Shown here: positions 40,333 through 49,716 of the stretch, piece by piece
Position numbering within the stretch: position 1 is the first letter of the stretch
Layout: every line of letters starts with the position of its first letter
From: Flavobacteriales bacterium
Lineage (GTDB): Bacteria > Bacteroidota > Bacteroidia > Flavobacteriales_D > Sanyastnellaceae
Length of the DNA stretch: 64,000 bases
Direction: 5' to 3'
Assembly: GCA_015665315.1 (NCBI GenBank)
Contig: JADFAK010000022.1
Location: forward strand, 1 to 64,000
Notes under the pieces: model-generated
Database searches by the model: none
What the model was told of the DNA's origin: nothing
Seen by the model: the letters and a program-made list of their open reading frames with translations, nothing else
Translations under genes and position numbers: made by a program

Positions 40333-42234
40333 CTAATCAACAATTCTCAATTTCTTTGTTTCGTCATTCTCAGATAGGCGGCCTTCGTGGATTTGCCATC
40401 TCAATACCCTCCAGGCTTCTTCACGACCAAATTCTGGAATTCCTTCCATTACTTCGTCAAAAGTCTGTTCCTGCTGGGAAAGTCCGTCATAAATGGCCGC
40501 TGAGATCAAGTTTGCTTTGGCCGATTGCGTTTTGGCTAAACAGACATCACAGATCCCACAATCTTGAGCATCTTTCTCACCAAAATAAGCCAGTAATGAA
40601 ACGCTCCGACATCTATCGTCTTGTAGATACTGTTTCATCGCGTTGGCCCTGAACTCGTCTAGTTTGTGGCGTTGATGGTATTGAATATGGTTGAAATGTA
40701 ATTCAGCTGGCAGTAACCGACCAGTTAGAAATGTAATCCGTGGATCTTTGGAAGCTTCCGAATACGATATGACTTCACTGGCATGCAATTTACCCAGAAG
40801 CTTTTTCACCTCACGTGTAGGGACTTTGAGCATATCTGCAAGCTGGCCTTCACGGATGTTCACTGGTCCATCGAAAACTCCAGCATAATTTCTGAGAATA
40901 CACTTGATAATTGGATCCATTTTGGATTCCCTAATTTGATAGTCATACAAGGTTTTGCGATCGGCTTTGACCATGATTGTTGACGGACGGAAATCGCTAT
41001 CGGCAACCTGAATAAACCCTGCGCGGTCCAATATTTTCAGGGCGTGATAAGTCAGCACCTGATCCAACTTAAATCGGGAACAAAAAGTAGCGATGGGAAA
41101 CGCATGATCGGTGTCCATCCCTGCGCCAATAGCAATGGAATAGAAATTGGCCAAAGCGACATAAACCCGTCTAATTTCTTCTTGTTCAGGGTATTTTAGT
41201 TTGACTCGGATGTCCATGTCGTCCAAATCTCCGGGATTCCACAATGTATAGGCAACAGCAGCCTTTCCATCTCGGCCGGCTCGACCTGCTTCTTGGAAGT
41301 AGCTTTCGGGTTCTAAGGGAATGTCGGCATGGACCACGAATCGAACATCAGGTTTGTCGATGCCCATACCGAACGCATTGGTGGCGACGATGACTCGCAA
41401 TTTATTGTTTTTCCAAGCGTCTTGCCTCTTGTCTTTTTCCAGTGGATCGAGACCAGCATGAAAATATTGGGCGGAAATGCCGCTTGAGCTCAGGTATTCC
41501 GCTAATTCTTTTGTCCGCTTTCTAGTGGCCGCATACACAATACCAGTTCCCGGGTTTTTATTGCAAATTTTTACCACCGTAGCCATTTTATTCTCGGCTT
41601 TGAGTGCTTTGTAGGCCAAGTTCACCCTCGCAAAGCTATTTCGAATGGCATTCTTTTCTCGAAAACCTAGCTTCTCCTGAATATCCTTAACTACTTCAAT
41701 TGTTGCCGTAGCCGTAAGAGCAATGAGGGGGACATCGGGCAAGGGTTCTCGAAACTTGTCAATTTCTAAGTAGGAGGGTCTGAAGTCATATCCCCATTGA
41801 GAAACACAATGCGCTTCATCTACAGCAATCAGGGAAACTTTCATGCGTGGTAGGCGCATGACAAACATTTCGGTCTTGAGTCGTTCGGGCGACAGGTACA
41901 AAAACTTGATATGGCCATTGCAGGCGTTTTCAAGAATGCGGTCAATATCTCGTTTGGAATGAACACTGGATATCTGTTCGGCCGATATCCCACGCTTCTT
42001 GAGGTTTTCAACTTGATCCTTCATCAAAGCGATCAAAGGTGAAATGACTAAACACATCCCGTCCTTCATCAGTCCGGGAACTTGAAAGCAAATTGATTTT
42101 CCGCCACCTGTCGGCAAGAGAGCTAGTGTGTCTTTCCCTTCCAAGACGGCGTTCACTATCGCCTCCTGATTCGGTCGAAAGGCAGGATAGCCCCAATACT
42201 GTTTCAATATTTGTCGTGCAGTCTGCTCCACCAT
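40333..42234 (-). CDS. recQ: ATP-dependent DNA helicase RecQ
   Basis: I start at the ATG at 42234 (MVEQTARQILKQYWGYPAFRPNQEAI), giving 633 residues. Helicase motifs are intact: LPTGGGKSICFQ (Walker A), VDEAHCVSQWG (DEAH box), ALTATAT, FGMGIDKPDVRFVVH, and EAGRAGRDGK. The zinc-binding cysteines of the RQC region follow as CRSVSLLAYFGEKDAQDCGICDVC. The C-terminal HRDC domain seen in E. coli RecQ is missing, as in other short Bacteroidota RecQ paralogues. It unwinds DNA in recombination and repair. Confidence 0.93.
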   Translation of the reverse strand: MVEQTARQILKQYWGYPAFRPNQEAIVNAVLEGKDTLALLPTGGGKSICFQVPGLMKDGMCLVISPLIALMKDQVENLKKRGISAEQISSVHSKRDIDRILENACNGHIKFLYLSPERLKTEMFVMRLPRMKVSLIAVDEAHCVSQWGYDFRPSYLEIDKFREPLPDVPLIALTATATIEVVKDIQEKLGFREKNAIRNSFARVNLAYKALKAENKMATVVKICNKNPGTGIVYAATRKRTKELAEYLSSSGISAQYFHAGLDPLEKDKRQDAWKNNKLRVIVATNAFGMGIDKPDVRFVVHADIPLEPESYFQEAGRAGRDGKAAVAYTLWNPGDLDDMDIRVKLKYPEQEEIRRVYVALANFYSIAIGAGMDTDHAFPIATFCSRFKLDQVLTYHALKILDRAGFIQVADSDFRPSTIMVKADRKTLYDYQIRESKMDPIIKCILRNYAGVFDGPVNIREGQLADMLKVPTREVKKLLGKLHASEVISYSEASKDPRITFLTGRLLPAELHFNHIQYHQRHKLDEFRANAMKQYLQDDRCRSVSLLAYFGEKDAQDCGICDVCLAKTQSAKANLISAAIYDGLSQQEQTFDEVMEGIPEFGREEAWRVLRWQIHEGRLSENDETKKLRIVD

Positions 42235-42378
42235 GTAAAGTTCCTCTTTTTGTTCTATTGACCAGTCGACAGGGCGTAAATTTTGTAAATGCAAGATTGG
42301 GATGGGAATAGATCTAGCTATAAGACAACAATAATAGAACCAATTAATCGTGTATTTTTGTCGTAAACAGCTAGTTAC

Positions 42379-43113
42379 ATGGGGTGGAAAGCATCGATGA
42401 TTCTAATTGACGGAAAGGGAAACGACATTCAGGATGCTGATATTCTAAAGGCCATGGGTGTAGTTGAATACAAACAGGCAGTAGAATGGTCGCTTGAAAA
42501 GTGCATTTATCCCCGAGACAGATCAGTTAGTATCGGTCGGATCAACAATACGATAATCATTTGTGACGATCTGCAACTAGTTGATAGTTCGATGACCCCT
42601 GAGTTAGCTCCCTACGAAGAATTGTTGAGTCAGCTTGCCCAAGAAGGAGAAGTTCTTTCATTGGCTTGTCTTTCTAGTGTTAACTATCACGGATATAGCT
42701 TGGTCAAGAGTGGGAGTAAGCTGCGCTACAAGCAAGTGAACACCGATGGAACGCTTAACGAATTCGGGGATTTGGTGGAGCAGGAGATTACCATTTACGA
42801 TCAGTCGGTTGAGCAAAATGGCAAGACTGTATGGCCAGCATCTCTCAAGTCGGATATAGATGTATTCGAAGAAGATCAGTTGATGGAGGAGTTTACTTTT
42901 GGGATGGCTAAAAGACTCATCGGATTGCGTCTAGATGAAGAAGAGGGTGCCGACCTGTTTTTTAAAACGCCATTTACAAAGTATGAACCCCTCAGGTGGG
43001 ACTTGCCGAATGCGCTGGATGAGTCTAGTCCTTTGGGTAAGTCTAAAGCAGTCATCGTAGCAATAACCCTAGTTGTGTTGCTTGCAATCTCTTATTTCGT
43101 TTTCTTTCGATAG
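42379..43113 (+). CDS. Tail-anchored protein of unknown function
   Basis: This 244-residue protein is soluble and acidic over most of its length and ends in a single membrane helix (AVIVAITLVVLLAISYFVFFR) with three residues after it, the form of a C-terminal tail anchor. The N-terminus starts MGWKASMILIDGKGN. I do not recognise the family. It is divergent from recQ, and it ends 2 bp before the convergent TauE/SafE-like gene. Confidence 0.7.
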   Translation: MGWKASMILIDGKGNDIQDADILKAMGVVEYKQAVEWSLEKCIYPRDRSVSIGRINNTIIICDDLQLVDSSMTPELAPYEELLSQLAQEGEVLSLACLSSVNYHGYSLVKSGSKLRYKQVNTDGTLNEFGDLVEQEITIYDQSVEQNGKTVWPASLKSDIDVFEEDQLMEEFTFGMAKRLIGLRLDEEEGADLFFKTPFTKYEPLRWDLPNALDESSPLGKSKAVIVAITLVVLLAISYFVFFR

Positions 43114-43115
43114 AC

Positions 43116-43808
43116 TTAGTGGCAGCAGTTCATTGAGCCGCTTTCTGTCATTTGCGGACTGATGAACGGAATTCCAAGATCCAATCCACGCAACAACAAT
43201 AGAATTCCGAAGAGAGCAAGAGTATAGGGAATGAGCTTTTTCATTTTGGCCCATTGCTGTGGTTTTACTAGTCCGCCCAAAAGGGGGAGAGCCATCATGG
43301 CCGGTATAGTACCGAAACCAAAAGCTGCCATGAATAGTGATCCTTGCGCACCGGTTCCACTGGCGAGGGCTCCAGCGAGGGCGACATAGACTAGTCCGCA
43401 CGGTAACAATCCATTCAACATGCCCAGGACAAAAAAGGCGGGGACACGTCTTGTTTTGAGGTAATAGCCCATTTTCTGTTTCAGTACAAACACAAGTCGT
43501 TCAAAAACCGGAATTTTGATCTTGTTGGTGAGAACGGGAAAGAATGCTGCCAACAACAATAGCAGACCGAGGGCTATACTCAAATACTGTTGAAATCCAC
43601 TCAGAACTAGTCCCCATCCAGCCAAGCCGAAGATCAATCCAATACAGGCATAGGTGAGTATGCGCCCGAAATTATAGAGAAAGACTGAAGTGAATCTTGC
43701 TCCTTTCGACATGGTGTGAACTGGCAGGGCGAGTGCTATTGGTCCGCACATACCAAGACAGTGCAAAGAGCCCATAAGGCCAAGCAGTATGGCTGCTCCA
43801 AGCATCAT
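43116..43808 (-). CDS. Sulfite exporter TauE/SafE-like (DsbD_2) family protein
   Basis: This 230-residue membrane protein has six helices and two CxxC-like or GxxC motifs (LGLMGSLHCLGMCGPIALAL, GMLNGLLPCGLVYVALAG), the pattern of the DsbD_2 family often called TauE/SafE. It is the last gene of the cbb3 oxidase operon and overlaps the fixH-like gene by 4 bp. In Bacteroidota it regularly follows CcoH, so it probably assists oxidase maturation, perhaps by handling copper, rather than sulfite. The C-terminus ends MNCCH. Confidence 0.82.
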   Translation of the reverse strand: MMLGAAILLGLMGSLHCLGMCGPIALALPVHTMSKGARFTSVFLYNFGRILTYACIGLIFGLAGWGLVLSGFQQYLSIALGLLLLLAAFFPVLTNKIKIPVFERLVFVLKQKMGYYLKTRRVPAFFVLGMLNGLLPCGLVYVALAGALASGTGAQGSLFMAAFGFGTIPAMMALPLLGGLVKPQQWAKMKKLIPYTLALFGILLLLRGLDLGIPFISPQMTESGSMNCCH

Positions 43809-44266
43809 TCGAAAACGAATTCCTTTTCTAGGTAATACTCCTTATTTGCGGATGCAAAATCCACCTTAATCAAATAGAGGCCGGCTTGCAAAGATTCGTG
43901 CTGAATCACTTGTTTTCCGTTCTCATCCAGTGCCAATTTAAATTTGAGATCAAGACGTTTGTCCGAAGGACGGTAAATAAGGACATCGCCATTCAAATCT
44001 TGTTGTTGGTCGCCCGTGATGATGAATTCAATGCTGCCTTCGGATGAAGCTACCTCAAAATTCACGTTGTCGTTCAACACATTTCGCTTTTTGGAAATTA
44101 TCTCTTCGAATGCCAATTCTTCTTCATAGTAGTTCTCCGTTTGCAGATCGAAATCCTTGGTAAAGGAAATGAAGAGGATCGAAATGGTGGTGATTACGAA
44201 AATGCTGAAAAACAAGGCGATGCCATGTCCCCAGTTAAAAACGAATTTCTTTGATTCTTTATTCAT
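43805..44266 (-). CDS. ccoH: FixH/CcoH family cbb3 oxidase assembly protein
   Basis: This 153-residue protein has one N-terminal membrane helix (GHGIALFFSIFVITTISILF) with the FixH pattern NWGHGIA, then a periplasmic beta-domain (IEFIITGDQQQDLNGDVLIYRPSDKRLDLKFKL and GLYLIKVDF). An ATG at 44278 is a possible alternative start. FixH/CcoH is needed for stable cbb3 oxidase. It is in the cco operon between ccoG and the TauE-like gene. Confidence 0.88.
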   Translation of the reverse strand: MNKESKKFVFNWGHGIALFFSIFVITTISILFISFTKDFDLQTENYYEEELAFEEIISKKRNVLNDNVNFEVASSEGSIEFIITGDQQQDLNGDVLIYRPSDKRLDLKFKLALDENGKQVIQHESLQAGLYLIKVDFASANKEYYLEKEFVFE

Positions 44267-44293
44267 AGTGTGTGGCATTGATAAATGATCAAA

Positions 44294-45706
44294 TTATCTT
44301 TTTGGTGATAAAAACGAAGCTTCGACTTGTTCAATAAGCCGACCATCAATTTTATCAAAAATTCCTATTTCAACTTTCGGTCGTCCGCGGGGAATACTGT
44401 CTTCATGGATGTAAATGAAGCAACTTCCCGAAATTTCATCTCCACTATACAAGGTGTTTAGCGGACCGATAATCTCTATTCTCCGCACGAAAGGCGAGAT
44501 GGGTCGAATCTCTACAGCCATACTGTCATTGGTTTTGTTGTGAATGACATAGCTATACAAGTTTCGATAGGTATTGTCATCCATTTTTTGGTAGAGCACA
44601 CCCGATGTTCGAATGATGGCTGTATTTGTCTCTGTGCGGATAAGTAGCATGGTTATAAATACGCCTATTAGCACGAGTAAGACCGCAGTGTAAGCCTTGA
44701 TTCTTGTTGTAAATTTAAACTTTTCACCGGTCTGAATTTCGTTCTCCGATGCATATCGAATCAATCCTTGCTTTAGTCCTACACCGTCCATAATGTTGTT
44801 GCATGCATCAATACAGGCAGTACAATTCACACATTCGAGCTGAGTTCCATGTCGGATATCAATTCCGGTTGGACATACATCAACACATTGGTGGCAGTCA
44901 ACACAATCACCTTTTCCTGCTGCTTTTCGGTCTTCATTCTTTCTGAATTTCGCACGTCCTTCACCTCGTTCGTGATCGTAGGCGACCACAATTGAGTGGC
45001 TGTCGAGAAGAACACTTTGCAGTCGGCCGTATGGGCATATTGTCGTGCAGACTTGCTCTCGTAATTTGGAAAACACGAGATAGAAGACTACAGTAAACAC
45101 GAGCAGACTAATCAATCCGCTTATATGTTCGCTGGGCGGATCAGTGATAATATCAATGAGTGCTTCACTTCCAATCAAGTATGCCAGGAAGGTATTCGCA
45201 ATCAAAAAGGAAATCAGGAAGAATAGGGTGTGTTTAAAAAGTCTTTTCCTTGTTTTCTCTGCATCCCATCCTTGTCGTTGTAGCTTTTGCTGGTGCTTGT
45301 AGTCGCCATCAATCCAATACTCGATCTTACGAAATACGTTTTCCATGAAGATGGTTTGCGGACAAACCCAGCCGCAAAAGAGTCGGCCGTAGACGACGGT
45401 AAACAAGGTGATAAAAACAATACCAACGATCATCATGATCACGAACAGGAAAAAATCGTATTGTGAAAATACTTGTCCGAAAATGATGAACTTTCTTTCT
45501 AAAACCCCCAGCAATAGGAGAGGCTGACCGTTGATTTTTATGAAGGGGCCAGCAAAAAGGAAAGTCAGCAAAATATAGCTCACCAGATTTCTTCTGTTTG
45601 TGAATTTCCCAGCTGGTTTTTTAGGATATATCCACTTTCGACGACCTGTCTCGTCCACCGTGGCTATTCGGTCTCTGTATTGATCTTGCTCGTTAGTTGT
45701 GTGCAT
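44294..45706 (-). CDS. ccoG: Cytochrome c oxidase accessory protein CcoG
   Basis: This 470-residue membrane protein has the CcoG/FixG pattern: several helices, the CGWVCPQTIFMENVFRKIEYWIDG motif, CTTICPYGRLQSVLLD, and two ferredoxin-type cysteine clusters (CVDCHQCVDVCPTGIDIR and CVNCTACIDACN). CcoG reduces copper for delivery to the cbb3 oxidase. It follows ccoP after a hairpin in the intergenic gap. Confidence 0.95.
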   Translation of the reverse strand: MHTTNEQDQYRDRIATVDETGRRKWIYPKKPAGKFTNRRNLVSYILLTFLFAGPFIKINGQPLLLLGVLERKFIIFGQVFSQYDFFLFVIMMIVGIVFITLFTVVYGRLFCGWVCPQTIFMENVFRKIEYWIDGDYKHQQKLQRQGWDAEKTRKRLFKHTLFFLISFLIANTFLAYLIGSEALIDIITDPPSEHISGLISLLVFTVVFYLVFSKLREQVCTTICPYGRLQSVLLDSHSIVVAYDHERGEGRAKFRKNEDRKAAGKGDCVDCHQCVDVCPTGIDIRHGTQLECVNCTACIDACNNIMDGVGLKQGLIRYASENEIQTGEKFKFTTRIKAYTAVLLVLIGVFITMLLIRTETNTAIIRTSGVLYQKMDDNTYRNLYSYVIHNKTNDSMAVEIRPISPFVRRIEIIGPLNTLYSGDEISGSCFIYIHEDSIPRGRPKVEIGIFDKIDGRLIEQVEASFLSPKR

Positions 45707-45754
45707 CTGTGGTCAATTGTGAGATCAAAGTTAAATTCAAGGGTAAGAAACAGG

Positions 45755-45784
45755 AGTGACCATACTCACTGGAGCATGGTCACT
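45755..45784 (-). terminator. Hairpin between ccoP and ccoG
   Basis: AGTGACCAT (45755-45763) pairs perfectly with ATGGTCACT (45776-45784), with a 12-nt loop. It lies in the 125-bp gap after ccoP. On the minus strand the following bases (CCTGTTTCTTACC) are only modestly T-rich, so it may be a partial terminator or a processing hairpin that lowers ccoG-H expression. Confidence 0.5.
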
Positions 45785-45831
45785 TTGCCTGATTAATGTC
45801 ATGTAATATATCGAGAAAATCTTCCTACACA

Positions 45832-47013
45832 TTATAGCTGAACGGTGTCCTCTGCGGGAACGTTTTCTCCGGCTGGAGCAGTTTCTTCAGCAGGCGCAAC
45901 TTCGTCGGTAGATGGAGTAGCACCTTCACGAACAAATAGCTCACCTTCTGGCGCTTTGGGGTTCAGAGGAGTTGTTCCTTCAAGTGAATAGATGTAGTAG
46001 GCTACATCCCGCATTTGCACAGGAGTGAGCTTAGACTGCCAGGCCTGCATACCTCGTTTTGCACCATACTTTATGGTTTTGAAGATGCCTTTAGCGTCAC
46101 CGTCGTAAATCCAGTACTGATCAGTGAAATTCGGGCCATTGATTCCACCTCCGTCAGCGGCATGACACGTAACACAGTTGGCGTCGAACACCTGCTTTCC
46201 ATTTTCAAGATAGCTCACATTGTTTTCGAAGACCATCGTCTTTTCATTGACTTTAGAAGCCATCTTTTCATTGTAAGCATCGAGCTCAATTTGTGCGATT
46301 TCATTGGCTTTTTCGTACTCGGCAATTTGTAAATCTCCTGTACCTAAGATGTGGTAGTGGGTCATATAGATAATTGCGACTACGATAGTAAGATAGAAAC
46401 CATATTTCCACCATGGAGGAAGAACATTGTCAAGCTCATGAATCCCATCGTATTCATGATCCATCATAACATCAGCCTCATGTTCGATAGGAACAGAAGC
46501 CTGCATCTTGGCCATAATATTTTCGAACCACGATGGTTCGTTTTGGATAAAGGCAGGTTCGACCTCCTTGTATCCACGTACATGGTCAGTAAGTTTACGC
46601 AGGAGGTAAACTTGGTACAAAACGATGCAAATCAAAACAAAATTAACCATGACCAATCCCCAGAACGACGCGTCGTCCAGAACGAAGATCGAACTTGCTT
46701 TTTCCGTAGCCGCATTTGCTGAATAGCCAGCTAAAGAAAATGCCGCAATGAGCAAAGGTGTTTTATTCACTTGCTTTCCTTCCCAAAAACCCTTGGTCTC
46801 GGCAATATTCCGAATCGAACTATTGATTATCAGGATGATAACCGACAGTAAGACGGCCATGCTGACCAGAATGATAATCAGGGTTCCATCAGGAATGCCA
46901 AAGTGCTCACCTGACTTAGCCACGCTCTCATCTTGAGCTTTCATTGCAAATGGGATGAGGAAGCTTCCTAACGCTAAGGAAATCCGAGTTATATATTGAG
47001 CAATGTTTTTCAT
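45832..47013 (-). CDS. ccoP: cbb3-type cytochrome c oxidase subunit III (single-haem)
   Basis: This 393-residue protein has two N-terminal membrane helices (about 43-65 and 117-138), the FixP_N segment YDGIHELDNVLPPWWKYGFYLTIV, and one c-type haem site C280-VT-CH284 with the following GPNFTDQYWIYDGD. Classical CcoP has two haems; the single-haem form is usual in Bacteroidota. The C-terminal tail is rich in Glu, Pro and Ala (about 360-393). It is in the cbb3 operon between ccoQ and ccoG. Confidence 0.95.
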   Translation of the reverse strand: MKNIAQYITRISLALGSFLIPFAMKAQDESVAKSGEHFGIPDGTLIIILVSMAVLLSVIILIINSSIRNIAETKGFWEGKQVNKTPLLIAAFSLAGYSANAATEKASSIFVLDDASFWGLVMVNFVLICIVLYQVYLLRKLTDHVRGYKEVEPAFIQNEPSWFENIMAKMQASVPIEHEADVMMDHEYDGIHELDNVLPPWWKYGFYLTIVVAIIYMTHYHILGTGDLQIAEYEKANEIAQIELDAYNEKMASKVNEKTMVFENNVSYLENGKQVFDANCVTCHAADGGGINGPNFTDQYWIYDGDAKGIFKTIKYGAKRGMQAWQSKLTPVQMRDVAYYIYSLEGTTPLNPKAPEGELFVREGATPSTDEVAPAEETAPAGENVPAEDTVQL

Positions 47014-47025
47014 TTTACTAGATGT

Positions 47026-47205
47026 TTAGCGAAGTTCATTTTCTTCCAATGGAAGGTTGCTTAATACTTCGATTTTCGATTTTTTCATTGTCCATACATA
47101 CCAACCAACTCCTAAGAAGAATGTGAAGAAGATTAGAAATGAGATCACTGGAAAAATTTCAATTCCATCGATCGTTGTCATGTTATCTTTTATAAACTTT
47201 AGCAT
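47026..47205 (-). CDS. ccoQ: cbb3-type oxidase subunit CcoQ
   Basis: This 59-residue ORF falls just below the track's cut-off. It begins MLKFIKDNMTTIDGIEIFP, has one hydrophobic helix (VISFLIFFTFFLGVGWYVW), and ends in a polar tail (TMKKSKIEVLSNLPLEENELR). Size, single helix and position between ccoNO and ccoP identify it as CcoQ, a small subunit that stabilises the oxidase. The start is 9 bp after the ccoNO stop codon, and the stop is 12 bp before the ccoP start. Confidence 0.85.
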   Translation of the reverse strand: MLKFIKDNMTTIDGIEIFPVISFLIFFTFFLGVGWYVWTMKKSKIEVLSNLPLEENELR

Positions 47206-47214
47206 AGGATCGTC

Positions 47215-49365
47215 TTATTTATTAGCCTGTGGTTCTGCTTGAATATCGGTACCCAATCGTTGTAGATAGGCAATCAAGGCAATGATTTCAGTGTCTCGCT
47301 GCGCCTTGAGCTCTGGTCGGTCAGTATTGATTTGATCAACCACTGCATCGGCCTGGGCCCAGAAATCAGCTTCGGCTCTTTCCTGGTCGTATGATTTTGG
47401 ATAGGGAACTCCCAGCTTTCTCATCACACGAATCTTAGCGCCAATCTCGTCGCTCTCGAGAGAACCTTCGTCAAACAACCAAGGGTAAGGAGGCATGATC
47501 GATCTCTCTTCGAGGTCTTTTGGATTGTACATGTGAATGTAGTGCCAGCTGGCATTCGGATTGAGAACACCTTCTCTCGCCAAATCTGGTCCGGTTCGCT
47601 TAGAACCCCATTGGAATGGGTGATCGTACACAAACTCTCCTGCTTTCGAGTATTCCCCATATCGGGCGACCTCGTCTCTGAACGGACGAATCATTTGAGA
47701 GTGGCAGTTATAACATCCTTCTCGGATATAAATGTCTCGACCGTGAATTTCAAGCGGAGTGTAAGGTTTGACACTTGCAATACTCTTAATGTTCGAGTCA
47801 ACTACCAGTGTAGGTACGATCTCAATTGCACCACCGATTAGAATCACAACTAAAGTTGCAATGAGGAATTGTATTGGTCGGCGCTCGATAAATCTGTGCC
47901 AATCTTCTTTCCCTTCAGACTTAAAGACCTTCTCCAAAGCAGGTGCTTCCGCTTCTTCGTCACTGATGAATTTACCTTGCTTGGCTGTTTTCCAGAGATT
48001 GTAAACCATAACCAATGCCCCTACCAAGTACAAGGTGCCTCCTAATGCCCGCAAGACGTACATAGGTACAATGTTAATGACTGTCTCAAGGAAGTTTGGA
48101 TTGGCCAATGTTCCGGCAGGCGTAAATTCTTTCCAGGCAAAAGACTGTGTCCATCCCGCCCAGTAGAGAGGAACGGCGTAGAGAATAATTCCCAATGTAC
48201 CTATCCAAAAGTGGGTGTTGGCCAATTTCTTCGAGTACAACTGTGTATCCCAAAGCTTAGGCAATAGGAAGTAGAGCATTCCAAATGTTAAGAATCCGTT
48301 CCATCCCAATCCACCAATGTGAACGTGACCAATGGTCCAGTCGGTGTAGTGACTAATCGCATTGACACTCTTAATTGACATAAGCGGACCTTCAAAGGTG
48401 GCCATACCGTAACAGGTTACTGCCACGACCATGAACTTCAGAACAGCGTCGTCTCGGACACGATCCCAAGCACCTCGGAGGGTGAGCAGACCGTTCAACA
48501 TACCACCCCAAGATGGAGCGATGAGCATAATAGAGAATACCGTTCCCAGTGATTGAGCCCAATCCGGAAGGGCTGTATACAACAAGTGGTGTGGTCCGGC
48601 CCAGATGTACAAGAAAATCAAGGCCCAAAAGTGAATGATCGACAAGCGATACGAGTAAACAGGTCGATTGGCGGCCTTGGGAATGAAGTAGTACATCAAT
48701 CCTAAATAGGGAGTCGTCAAGAAAAAGGCGACTGCATTGTGACCATACCACCATTGAACCAAGGCGTCTTGCACTCCAGCGAAGACTGAGTAACTCTTCA
48801 TGAAGTTCAACGGCATCTCGAGAGAGTTGACAAGATGCAAGACAGCTACTGTCACAAAGGTGGCAATGTAAAACCAGATGGCAACATACATATGTCGCTC
48901 ACGTCGCTTGATGATGGTACCGAACATATTCCATCCGAATGCCACCCATATAAGGGTGATGGCAATATCGATGGGCCATTCTAGTTCGGCGTATTCTTTT
49001 CCCGTAGTATAGCCAAAAGGTAAAGTTGCAACGGCAGAAAGAATGATTATCTGCCATCCCCAAAAGTTCACTTTACTGAGAAAATCGCTATACATCCGCG
49101 CTTTCAGGAGTCTTTGCAGCGAGTAATAGACACCCGCAAAAATTCCATTCCCGACGAATGCAAAAATCACCGCATTGGTGTGCAGCGGGCGCAGTCGGCC
49201 GAATGTGAGCTGCGCATAGGGCAGGTATTCATTAAACCATGACGAAAAAGCAAGCTGACAGGCCACGATTAGGCCGACCAACATGCCGATAATTCCCCAT
49301 ACAACTGTTGCAATTATGAACAGTCGTACGATCTTGTTGTCGTACTTAAATTTTTCCAAACTCAT
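47215..49365 (-). CDS. ccoNO: cbb3-type cytochrome c oxidase fused subunits I and II (CcoN-CcoO)
   Basis: This 716-residue protein combines CcoN (about 1-480) and CcoO (about 515-716). CcoN has the expected haem and copper ligands in HTNAVIFAFVGNG, WWYGHNAVAFFLTTPYLG, AGPHHLLYT and GHVHIGGLGWNGF. CcoO has the haem c motif CYNCH followed by SQMIRPFRDEVARYG. The fusion is normal in Bacteroidota. The true start is the ATG at 49365, overlapping the ccoS stop (TGATG); the track's 49368 is a TTG. This is the O2-reducing core of the high-affinity terminal oxidase. Confidence 0.97.
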   Translation of the reverse strand: MSLEKFKYDNKIVRLFIIATVVWGIIGMLVGLIVACQLAFSSWFNEYLPYAQLTFGRLRPLHTNAVIFAFVGNGIFAGVYYSLQRLLKARMYSDFLSKVNFWGWQIIILSAVATLPFGYTTGKEYAELEWPIDIAITLIWVAFGWNMFGTIIKRRERHMYVAIWFYIATFVTVAVLHLVNSLEMPLNFMKSYSVFAGVQDALVQWWYGHNAVAFFLTTPYLGLMYYFIPKAANRPVYSYRLSIIHFWALIFLYIWAGPHHLLYTALPDWAQSLGTVFSIMLIAPSWGGMLNGLLTLRGAWDRVRDDAVLKFMVVAVTCYGMATFEGPLMSIKSVNAISHYTDWTIGHVHIGGLGWNGFLTFGMLYFLLPKLWDTQLYSKKLANTHFWIGTLGIILYAVPLYWAGWTQSFAWKEFTPAGTLANPNFLETVINIVPMYVLRALGGTLYLVGALVMVYNLWKTAKQGKFISDEEAEAPALEKVFKSEGKEDWHRFIERRPIQFLIATLVVILIGGAIEIVPTLVVDSNIKSIASVKPYTPLEIHGRDIYIREGCYNCHSQMIRPFRDEVARYGEYSKAGEFVYDHPFQWGSKRTGPDLAREGVLNPNASWHYIHMYNPKDLEERSIMPPYPWLFDEGSLESDEIGAKIRVMRKLGVPYPKSYDQERAEADFWAQADAVVDQINTDRPELKAQRDTEIIALIAYLQRLGTDIQAEPQANK

Positions 49366-49532
49366 CAATCTGGTTTTTTATGTTTTGGTTCAGGTTTGTT
49401 CTCAAATAACATCCTCATAGAAGGTGTATAGTCATCATCGTATTGCCCAGATTTCACGGCCCACAAAAAGGCAATTAGAAAGACTAGGGCTACAATAAAA
49501 CTTACGACGATCAATAGATATATGGCACTCAT
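49365..49532 (-). CDS. ccoS: cbb3-type oxidase assembly protein CcoS
   Basis: I use the ATG at 49532 (MSAIYLLIVVSFIVALVFL), giving 55 residues. The single helix with FLWAVKSGQYDDDYTPSMRMLF is the CcoS signature (the SGQ(Y/F)DD motif). CcoS is needed to load haem and copper into the oxidase. It is the first gene of the operon, with a CRP/FNR-like palindrome upstream. Confidence 0.93.
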   Translation of the reverse strand: MSAIYLLIVVSFIVALVFLIAFLWAVKSGQYDDDYTPSMRMLFENKPEPKHKKPD

Positions 49533-49601
49533 AATCAGGTTTTCGGACACAAATGAACAATTCAAGTGTCTTTTGCTGGTTGACTGTGATCACGAGAAAT
49601 A

Positions 49602-49615
49602 CTGATAGTTGTCAG
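49602..49615 (-). promoter_or_regulatory. CRP/FNR-like palindrome upstream of the cbb3 operon
   Basis: CTGAT-AGTT-GTCAG lies with its centre about 76 bp upstream of ccoS. The minus-strand box TTCATTTG (49557-49550) is a near match to TAnnTTTG, and its last base is 58.5 bp from the palindrome centre, the same distance as in the MBL-rhodanese promoter. A shorter palindrome GTGATCAC (49586-49593) lies between them. Confidence 0.45.
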
Positions 49616-49716
49616 CTTTCTCCATAAGCCACATGAAATAAGCATGTTATCATCGTGTGGTCGTCACTTTCAGACTGCATTTTTTAGAGTATTTTAGCCG
49701 CTAAACCTTGAAGTAC

